Shown here: positions 58,026-64,000 of the stretch, in pieces
Layout of the letters: the number at the start of each line of letters is the position of its first letter
Position numbering within the stretch: the first letter of the stretch is position 1
Assembly: GCF_016918855.1 (NCBI RefSeq)
Contig: NZ_JADKYB010000031.1
Span: 1-64,000, forward strand
Reading direction: 5' to 3'
Length of the DNA: 64,000 bases
Origin: Actinacidiphila acididurans
Lineage (GTDB): Bacteria > Actinomycetota > Actinomycetes > Streptomycetales > Streptomycetaceae
Notes under the pieces: generated by a model
What the model was told of the DNA's origin: nothing
Seen by the model: only the letters and a program-made list of their open reading frames with translations
The model's database searches: none
Program-made: the position numbers and the translations under genes

Positions 58026-59390
58026 TCAGGGCTCGGTGTGCCCGCTTCCGACCGTCCGCTCCCGGATCTGCTCGGGGGTGAGATAGGCGTCGGTGTACTC
58101 GAAGTCGCGCAGGGTGGCGGGGGTGCGGGACTGGAAGCCGGTACGGACGAAGTCGTCGCCGGCGACAGCGTTGAGCAGCCAGTTGGTGAGCACCCGGGTC
58201 TTGGCGACGTTGGTCCGCAGCGCCGACCAGTGGTAGCCGCGGGCCACGGCCTGGGCCGGCAGTCCGCGCAGCTCGATGCCGAGCGGCTTGGAGACCGCGT
58301 CCCGGCCGCCGAGGTCGACCACCAGCCCGAGGTCCTTGTGGACGTACGGCTGGAGCGGCCGGTGGCGCAGGGTGGCGATGATGTTGTCGGCGACCTTGCG
58401 GCCCTGGCGCATGGCGTGCTGGGCGGTGGGCGGGCAGACGGCGTCCTCGCCGGTGGCCAGGTCCGGGACGGCGGCGGCGTCGCCGAGCGCGAAGACCCCG
58501 TCGAAGCCGGGCAGGGTCATCTCGGCGGTGACCGCGAGCCGGCCGCGTACGGTCTCCGCGCCGAGGGTGGCCACCAGGGGGCTCGCCGCCACGCCCGCGG
58601 TCCAGATCAGGGTGCGGGTCGGGATGACCCGGCCGTCGGTGAAGGTGACCTCCTCCGGGCCGGCCTTGGCGATGGACACCCCCAGCGAGATCCGCACTCC
58701 GCGCTTGCGCAGGATCTCCTGGGCGCTCAGCCCGAGCCGCTCGCCGAGTTCGGGCATCAGCTTGGGCGCGATGTCGATCAGGTGCCACCGGATCAGGGCC
58801 GGGTCGAGCCGGGGGTAGCGCTTGACCGCGGCGCTGGTCAGCCGTTGCAGGCAGGCCGCGGTCTCGGTGCCGGCGTAGCCGCCGCCGACCACCACGAACT
58901 GCAGCCGGGAGGCGCGTTCTGCCGGGTCCTGGCTGGCGTCGGCGAGGTCGAGCTGCGATATCACGTGGTCGCGCACATACGCGGCCTCGGCCAGCGTCTT
59001 CATCCCGCGGGCGGTGTCGGTCAGGCCCGGGATGTCGAAGGTGCGGGTGATGCTGCCGGGGGCCAGCACGATGTAGTCGTACGACTCGTTCACCAGCTCG
59101 CCCGTGATCTTGCGGATCACGCACACCTTGGCCTTGGGGTCCACGCCGATCGCGCCGCCGGGGATGATCCGGGTGCGGTATTTGCGGCTGCGGCGCAGCG
59201 ACACCGCGATGGACTGCGGGGTGAGCATGCCGGAGGCGACCTGCGGCAGCAGCGGCAGATAGAGCTGGTACGCGGTGGGCGACACCAGTGCGAGGTCGGC
59301 CTCGTCACTGCCGAGCCTGCGTTCCAGCCGTCGTACGCACTCCACTCCCGCGAAGCCTGCACCCACCACGAGAATCCTCGGTCGTGCCAC
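58026..59390 (-). CDS. Type II NADH dehydrogenase-like flavoprotein
   Basis: A 454-residue FAD enzyme of the NDH-2 type. It has two nucleotide sites, RILVVGAGFAGVECVRRLE for FAD and LQFVVVGGGYAGTETAACL for NADH, then TLIWTAGVAASPL and VFALGDAAAVPD. It transfers electrons from NADH to quinone without pumping protons. GTG 59390 directly precedes the FAD motif and replaces the longer frame to 59459. The late hydrophobic stretch may attach it to the membrane. Confidence 0.88.
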   Translation of the reverse strand: MARPRILVVGAGFAGVECVRRLERRLGSDEADLALVSPTAYQLYLPLLPQVASGMLTPQSIAVSLRRSRKYRTRIIPGGAIGVDPKAKVCVIRKITGELVNESYDYIVLAPGSITRTFDIPGLTDTARGMKTLAEAAYVRDHVISQLDLADASQDPAERASRLQFVVVGGGYAGTETAACLQRLTSAAVKRYPRLDPALIRWHLIDIAPKLMPELGERLGLSAQEILRKRGVRISLGVSIAKAGPEEVTFTDGRVIPTRTLIWTAGVAASPLVATLGAETVRGRLAVTAEMTLPGFDGVFALGDAAAVPDLATGEDAVCPPTAQHAMRQGRKVADNIIATLRHRPLQPYVHKDLGLVVDLGGRDAVSKPLGIELRGLPAQAVARGYHWSALRTNVAKTRVLTNWLLNAVAGDDFVRTGFQSRTPATLRDFEYTDAYLTPEQIRERTVGSGHTEP

Positions 59391-59535
59391 GGTGTCCCGT
59401 CCCTTCTCCGGCTCAGGCGGCTGATCGTCGCCTGCCCGCCGGACTGCGGCTTCGCACATCCTGATTCCTACCCCCGCGAACGGGCCCGCGCCAGCCGGAG
59501 GACGCGACCGGGCCGGACGGGCTCCGGCGGTACGG

Positions 59536-60471
59536 CTACCCGCCCGCGCCGCCGCGCACCGCGGCCGTCTCGTGCAGCAGCGTCAGGACGTGCCGCAGGT
59601 CGGGGCGTCGGGCGGTGCCGGTGCGCACGGCGGTGAAGACGGTACGGGTGACCGGCTCGGCCAGTGGGTGCAGGCTCAGTGGGGCGGACGTCTCGGGCAG
59701 GGCGAGGCGGGGCACCAGGGCCACACCGGCGCCGGCCGCGACGAGGGCGGTCAGCACGGAGAAGTCGCTGCTGCGGGCGCGGACGGCCGGCACGAAGCCG
59801 GCGGCTCCGCAGGCCCGCTGGATCATCTCGTAGCAGGAGGTCTCGGGGCCGGGGGTGAGCCAGGGGTCGCCGTCGAGGGCGGTGAGGTCCGCGGGTTCGC
59901 CCGGGCCGAGGCCGAGCCGGGCGGCACGGTCGGGGTGCAGGGCGAGCACCACGGGGTCCTGGAGCAGCACCTCGTGGTCACAGCCGGCCGGGAAGTCGCG
60001 CGGCAGCACCGTGTAGCCGTGCACCAGGGCGAGGTCGGTGTCGCGGCGGTGCAGGGCGGCGAGCGCGCGGTCGGGTTCCTGCTCGGTCAGGTGCAGGGCG
60101 ATGCGGCGCCGGGCCGGGCCGTCCTCGGCCAGCCGCTGCCACAGCGGCGGGATCAGGGTGCGGGCGGCCGAGGCGAAGGCGGTGACGCGTACGGTCCCGG
60201 TCTCGCCGCCGCGCAGGGCGGCGAGGTCGGCCTCGGCGGCGGCCAGGTCGCCGAGCAGCACACCGGCGTGGGCGGCCAGCAGAGTGCCGGCCGGGGTCAG
60301 CCGCACGCTGCGGCCGTGCTTCTCGACCACCGGCAGCCCGGCCTCGCGTTCCAGGACGGCCAGTTGCTGGGAGACCGCGGGCGCGGTCAGGTGCAGGGCC
60401 GCCGCGGTGGCCGCGACCGTGCCGTGGGTGGCCAGGTGGTGGAGGATCGCCAGGCGGCGGACGTCGAGCAT
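59536..60471 (-). CDS. LysR-family transcriptional regulator
   Basis: A 311-residue regulator with an N-terminal helix-turn-helix (LHHLATHGTVAATAAALHLT; APAVSQQLAVLEREAG) and a periplasmic-binding-like effector domain. It is divergent from the EamA transporter gene across 104 bases, the usual arrangement for a regulator and its target. The effector is unknown. Confidence 0.9.
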   Translation of the reverse strand: MLDVRRLAILHHLATHGTVAATAAALHLTAPAVSQQLAVLEREAGLPVVEKHGRSVRLTPAGTLLAAHAGVLLGDLAAAEADLAALRGGETGTVRVTAFASAARTLIPPLWQRLAEDGPARRRIALHLTEQEPDRALAALHRRDTDLALVHGYTVLPRDFPAGCDHEVLLQDPVVLALHPDRAARLGLGPGEPADLTALDGDPWLTPGPETSCYEMIQRACGAAGFVPAVRARSSDFSVLTALVAAGAGVALVPRLALPETSAPLSLHPLAEPVTRTVFTAVRTGTARRPDLRHVLTLLHETAAVRGGAGG

Positions 60472-60500
60472 GCGTCCATGCTGGCGCCGGTCAGCCTCAC

Positions 60501-60511
60501 ATGCAAGGCAT
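60501..60511. promoter_or_regulatory. LysR operator candidate
   Basis: ATGC-AAG-GCAT is a short inverted repeat in the spacer between the LysR and EamA genes, a typical place for the regulator to bind. A further GCATGC overlaps its right arm. Confidence 0.4.
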
Positions 60512-60575
60512 GCTTACGGATCAGCCAAGAAAACATCACTGGACCTTCTGTGTCCGCGCGGCCAGCCTGAGGGGC

Positions 60576-61604
60576 ATGCCCTCGCGTACCTTCTCCCCCG
60601 GCTTCCTGTCCGCCCGGTTCCTGGCCCTGGCCGGCACCGCCGTGCTGTGGGCCTCAGCGTTTCCGGCCATCCGGGTCGCGGTGGACGGCCTGGGGGTGGC
60701 GGCGCTGTCCTTCCTGCGGCTGGCGTCTGCGGCGCTGGCCCTGCTCGCGGTCGGGCTCCGGTCGGGAATACGGCGGCCCGCGCGCGGTGATCTGCCGCTG
60801 ATCGCGCTGTGCGGGGCCACCGGCATGACCGCGTATCAGGTGCTGCTGAACTGGGGCGAGGTGCATGTGCCGGCCGGCACCGCGAGCCTGATCGTGGCGA
60901 GCGCGCCGGTGTTCAGCGTGCTGCTCGGCGCCGCCTTCCTCGGCGAACGGCCCACCCGGCGGGTGGTCCTCGGCAGCATGGTGGCGCTCGGCGGATGCGC
61001 GGTGGTGGCGCTGGCCGGCGGGGCGGGCGGCTTCTCCGCGGGCGCGCTGATCGTGCTGGCCGCGGCCGTGGCGCAGGGCGTCTACCACGCGGCGACCAAG
61101 CCGCTGCTGCGGCGGTACTCCGGCCTCGAGGTCGCCACCTACGCGATGACCGCGGGCCTGCTCCTCGCGCTGCCGCTGCTGCCCGCGGCGGTCCGGGCCA
61201 CCGCGCACGCCCCGGCCGGCGCGCTGGGCGCCGCGGTCTACCTGGGGCTGCTGCCCTCGGCACTTGGCTTCGTGATCTGGGGGTACGCGGTGGCCCGGCT
61301 GCCGCTCGCGGTCTCCACCGCGGCCCTGTACCTGGTGCCGCCGATCGCGCTGGTGGTGTCCTTCGTGTGGCTGTCGGAGGTACCCGGGGCCGTCGAACTG
61401 GCCGGCGGCGCCGTCACCGTGGCGGGCGTGATCACCGTCAACCGCCGGCCGCGGCACTCCCCCGCGACCGGCACCGCGTCCAGTGCTCCCCCGGATCAGG
61501 AGCGGCCGCGGGCCGGGGAACGGGCCGGTGCCGCCGCCGCACCCGGGCCCGGGCGGGGGGACGGCGGCGGCACCGGTGACGGTCAGGCGACCGGGTTCCA
61601 GTAG
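60576..61604 (+). CDS. EamA-family (DMT) metabolite exporter
   Basis: A 342-residue membrane protein with ten predicted helices in two EamA halves. The first starts LAGTAVLWASAFPAIRVAV and the second AALIVLAAAV-like, with LPLAVSTAALYLVPPIALVV near the end. The last 45 residues are a Pro/Gly-rich tail. Family members export amino acids or small metabolites. ATG 60576 has GAGGGG upstream. Its 3-prime end overlaps the convergent GH8 gene by 22 bases. LysR control is likely. Confidence 0.88.
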   Translation: MPSRTFSPGFLSARFLALAGTAVLWASAFPAIRVAVDGLGVAALSFLRLASAALALLAVGLRSGIRRPARGDLPLIALCGATGMTAYQVLLNWGEVHVPAGTASLIVASAPVFSVLLGAAFLGERPTRRVVLGSMVALGGCAVVALAGGAGGFSAGALIVLAAAVAQGVYHAATKPLLRRYSGLEVATYAMTAGLLLALPLLPAAVRATAHAPAGALGAAVYLGLLPSALGFVIWGYAVARLPLAVSTAALYLVPPIALVVSFVWLSEVPGAVELAGGAVTVAGVITVNRRPRHSPATGTASSAPPDQERPRAGERAGAAAAPGPGRGDGGGTGDGQATGFQ

Positions 61605-62833
61605 TCGCCGGACATGACCAGGTAGACCAGCATCTTGATCGTCTCGCCGTAGTAGGCGTCCCCGAACGGGTTGGTGCCGAGCTGCTTCCAGATCGCGTCG
61701 GTCCACGCCTGGTCGCCGGCGGCCATCGCGGCCGGGCCCGCCGCGTCGCCGGCCTCCTCGGCCTGGGTGTCGCCGGAGACATTGCCGTTCGCGCAGTTCA
61801 GCTTGATGTGCGGCTGGACCTTGGCGGGGTTGCCGCCGGACAGGGACTTCAGGCAGGCGGATTCCTTGACGGCGGTGGCGTAGGCGACCGCCGCCGTGCT
61901 CGAGCCGTTGACCAGGGCGTCGGTGCCCAGGTGCCAGGGCACGCGCAGGGAGTTGTAGCCGACGATGTTGTCCGGCTGGGACTCCTGGTAGTCGGCCGGG
62001 GCGGGCTTGGGGCTCGTGGTGTTGGCGTTCACCACGAAGTCCGACAGCAGCCCGGCGGAGGCGGAGTAGGCGCCGGTGAACTCGGAGATCACCGCCTCGG
62101 TGCGGGTGACCACCTTGTTCCAGTCGTGGGCGGTGTCGTAGGCGGCGAAGGCCCGCAGGTGGTCGAGCATCATGTCGGACGGCCGGGTGTCGGTGCCCGG
62201 GCCGTCGTCCTCGCACTTCAGGTGGCCGTCGGAGGCCACGTCGTGGGCCCAGAAGGAGGCCAGCCACGCCTTGGCGTCGGCGGTGTAGCCGCCCCACTGC
62301 TTGTCGGCGAGGATCAGACCGTAGCCGATGTCGAGATCGCCGTCGGTGGCCGAGTCGGGGGTGCCGCTGTCGGCGTACGCGCAGCTCTTGCCGTCCAGTT
62401 GCCACTGCATGAGGCCGTCGGGGTCCTTGTGGTCCTTGACCAGTTGCCACAGGCCGTCGAACTCGGCCTTCGCGTTGGTGTCGTACCCGGCCATCAGCGG
62501 CACGATGTTCATGCCGTAGCCCTGGGCCTCGGAGACGGTGCCGTTGTTGGGCGCGTCGTCGTCGCCCTTGGTGGAGACGTAGTACTCGTTGGAGGCGCAG
62601 CCGTGCACCAGGTAGCTGCTCTTCCAGGAGTCGTATGCCTTCTGCACGGCGGCGTCGCGGCTGGCCTGACTCGCCGAGGGCAGCACGCCGACCTTGTAGC
62701 TGACGTGGGCCGGGAACGGGTGGGCGGGGGTGGTGGCGGCACCGGCCGGGCCGCCGGTGCCGACCAGCAGGCCGGCCGCCGTGCAGCAGGCGGCGACCGC
62801 GAGGGCCGCCAGTGACTTCACCGATCGTGACAT
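61583..62833 (-). CDS. Secreted GH8 glycosidase, probable chitosanase
   Basis: A 416-residue exported enzyme. The signal peptide ends near residue 32 (GGPAGAA). The GH8 landmarks are VSEAQGYGM with the proton donor Glu102 and SATDGDLDIGYGL (the GH8 signature) with Asp164. Later RPSDMMLDHLRAF and YNSLRVPWHLGTDAL line the cleft. GH8 covers chitosanases, lichenases and cellulases. The operator upstream matches the GH75 chitosanase operator, so chitosan is the best guess. ATG 62833 has AAGGAG upstream. Confidence 0.88.
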   Translation of the reverse strand: MSRSVKSLAALAVAACCTAAGLLVGTGGPAGAATTPAHPFPAHVSYKVGVLPSASQASRDAAVQKAYDSWKSSYLVHGCASNEYYVSTKGDDDAPNNGTVSEAQGYGMNIVPLMAGYDTNAKAEFDGLWQLVKDHKDPDGLMQWQLDGKSCAYADSGTPDSATDGDLDIGYGLILADKQWGGYTADAKAWLASFWAHDVASDGHLKCEDDGPGTDTRPSDMMLDHLRAFAAYDTAHDWNKVVTRTEAVISEFTGAYSASAGLLSDFVVNANTTSPKPAPADYQESQPDNIVGYNSLRVPWHLGTDALVNGSSTAAVAYATAVKESACLKSLSGGNPAKVQPHIKLNCANGNVSGDTQAEEAGDAAGPAAMAAGDQAWTDAIWKQLGTNPFGDAYYGETIKMLVYLVMSGDYWNPVA

Positions 62834-62885
62834 CCGATCGCTCCTTGGCGCGTGGGGGGTGTGCGCGGATGATGTCCAGCGATAG

Positions 62886-62904
62886 TTAGGAAAGGTTCCT
62901 AACG
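62886..62904. promoter_or_regulatory. Chitosanase operator (CsnR-box-like palindrome) before GH8
   Basis: GTTAGGAAAGGTTCCTAAC has perfect 8-bp arms around a three-base centre. It lies 53 bases upstream of the GH8 start and matches the site before GH75 at 16 of 19 positions. The cognate regulator is not encoded in this window as far as I can see. Confidence 0.75.
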
Positions 62905-63009
62905 TGCTGGCGTCCAGAGTGTTGCCCGACGACTCCCGCGTCAAGAGGTGTGCAGCCGGGGCCGACGGCGGCTGACATCGGAGTCGGGTACGACCTGGCG
63001 AGCGATGCC

Positions 63010-63015
63010 TTGACA
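63010..63015 (+). promoter_or_regulatory. -35 candidate (TTGACA) for the PaaK-like gene
   Basis: TTGACA lies about 95 bases before the ATG at 63111. No clear -10 is seen at the standard distance, so this is only a weak suggestion. Confidence 0.25.
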
Positions 63016-63110
63016 GACCGCACCGATGCTGATTCCTTGGGCTCAGCAAGCCGTACCGAACGGTCGGTCGGCAACCTGGTCCGGTGTGCGGGACGCGAGG
63101 AGGCGGCGGC

Positions 63111-64000
63111 ATGGGCGGCGAGACGGCGCAGGCGGCACACCCGGGACCGGTCCCGTACGACCTGCTCGACCCGGCCGAGCGGCTGGACCGTGACGAGCTG
63201 CGGGCGCTCCAACTGGGCCGGCTGCGCCGGACCCTGCGGCTCGCGTACGACCATGTGGAGCTGTACCGGCGGAAGTTCGACGAGGCAGGGGTCGCCCCGG
63301 AGGACTGCCGCACCCTGGAGGACCTTTCACGGTTCCCGTTCACCACCAAGGCCGACGTGCGGGACAGTTACCCGTACGGCATGTTCGCCGTACCGGTCTC
63401 GCAGGTACGGCGGCTGCACGCGTCCAGCGGCACCACCGGGCTGCCCACCGTGGTCGGCTACACCGAGGGCGACCTGGAGACCTGGGCCCAGGTGGTGGCC
63501 CGGTCGATCCGGGCGGCAGGCGGCAGGCCCGGCGACAAGGTCCATGTCGCCTACGGATACGGGCTGTTCACCGGCGGGCTCGGGGCGCACTACGGCGCCG
63601 AGCGGGCCGGCTGCACGGTGATACCCGCCTCCGGCGGCATGACGGCCCGTCAGGTGCGGCTGATCCAGGACCTGCGGCCGGAGATCATCATGGTGACCCC
63701 CTCCTACATGCTCACGCTGCTCGACGAGTTCGAGCGGCAGGGCGTCGACCCGCGCGGCACCTCACTGCGGGTGGGGATCTTCGGCGCCGAACCGTGGACG
63801 CAGGCCATGCGGGAGGAGATCGAGGAGCGGTTCGCGATCGACGCGGTGGATATCTACGGCCTGTCCGAGGTGATCGGCCCCGGGGTGGCGCAGGAGTGCG
63901 TGGAGACCAAGGACGGCCTGCACATCTGGGAGGACCACTTCTACCCGGAGGTGGTGGACCCGTTCACCGACGAGGTGCTGCCGCAGGGCGGCCACGGGGA
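63111..64000 (+). CDS. paaK: Phenylacetate-CoA ligase-like enzyme (partial at window end)
   Basis: The frame is open to the end of the window, about 296 residues. It begins with a PaaK-type N-terminus (YDLLDPAERLDRDELRALQL, then LRLAYDHVELYRRKFDEAGV) and carries the AMP-binding loop LHASSGTTGLPTVVGYT. GDKVHVAYGYGLFTGGLGAH, GIFGAEPWT and DIYGLSEVIGPGVAQEC follow. The family adenylates aryl acids and forms their CoA thioesters, mainly phenylacetyl-CoA. ATG 63111 has GAGGAGG upstream. The C-terminal third is missing, so related benzoate-type ligases remain possible. Confidence 0.88.
   Translation, partial: MGGETAQAAHPGPVPYDLLDPAERLDRDELRALQLGRLRRTLRLAYDHVELYRRKFDEAGVAPEDCRTLEDLSRFPFTTKADVRDSYPYGMFAVPVSQVRRLHASSGTTGLPTVVGYTEGDLETWAQVVARSIRAAGGRPGDKVHVAYGYGLFTGGLGAHYGAERAGCTVIPASGGMTARQVRLIQDLRPEIIMVTPSYMLTLLDEFERQGVDPRGTSLRVGIFGAEPWTQAMREEIEERFAIDAVDIYGLSEVIGPGVAQECVETKDGLHIWEDHFYPEVVDPFTDEVLPQGGHG

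Overview
The window is high-GC actinobacterial DNA, by eye above 70 percent GC. Streptomyces or a close Streptomycetaceae relative is the best fit. The evidence is GTG starts, start-stop overlaps, leaderless starts, SpoIIE-type phosphatases, a STAS antagonist, and secreted chitosan, chitin and arabinan hydrolases with ricin-type lectin domains. No rRNA, tRNA, CRISPR or insertion sequence was recognised.

Region 1 (325-7707) is a catabolic cluster. It holds a flavin reductase, an SfnG/RutA-like FMNH2 monooxygenase, an aldehyde dehydrogenase, an HMG-CoA-lyase-family enzyme, a family III CoA transferase and an AraC regulator. Four promoters share a GGATAG box 20-21 nt upstream of a TANNNT -10, so the cluster looks like one regulon. 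Region 2 (7801-10340) is a patatin, a PlsC-like acyltransferase and a DUF1232 membrane protein.

Region 3 (10368-21680) is the highlight, a likely N-nitroso (streptozotocin-type) biosynthetic locus. The protein at 18703-20124 keeps every metal ligand of SznF that I recall, in both the diiron and the cupin domain, each shifted by exactly one residue. It follows a PRMT-like methyltransferase (SznE-like) and is translationally coupled to a Rieske protein and a LysE exporter. A second operon (10368-15226) carries two ATP-grasp ligases, an MFS exporter and a hydrolase. Between the two lie an ECF-like sigma factor, a reversed Ada/alkyltransferase-like fusion and an intact O6-alkylguanine-DNA alkyltransferase. 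Those are the repair activities expected for self-protection against a methylating N-nitrosourea.

Region 4 (22376-38430) is mixed accessory DNA. It includes three genes broken by single-base frameshifts (HEAT-repeat, GNAT, DinB/DUF664), a STAS antagonist, KptA, an F420-type oxidoreductase, a LysM transglycosylase, a universal stress protein, a MOSC-reductase-ferredoxin fusion, a MarR/MFS operon with an operator, and several 10-bp tandem repeats.

Region 5 (38654-43729) has a stand-alone type III polyketide synthase, a large PP2C phosphatase and an ATPase/InlB-type gene that needs a frameshift to be whole. Region 6 (43781-62904) is polysaccharide degradation mixed with regulators. It has GH54 and GH127 arabinofuranosidases, a GH18 enzyme, and GH75 and GH8 (chitosanase-type) enzymes that share a 19-nt palindromic operator. 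It also has an XRE-cupin regulator with a double operator and a small membrane protein, a second PP2C phosphatase, a type II NADH dehydrogenase, and a LysR/EamA pair. The window ends inside a PaaK-like acyl-CoA ligase.
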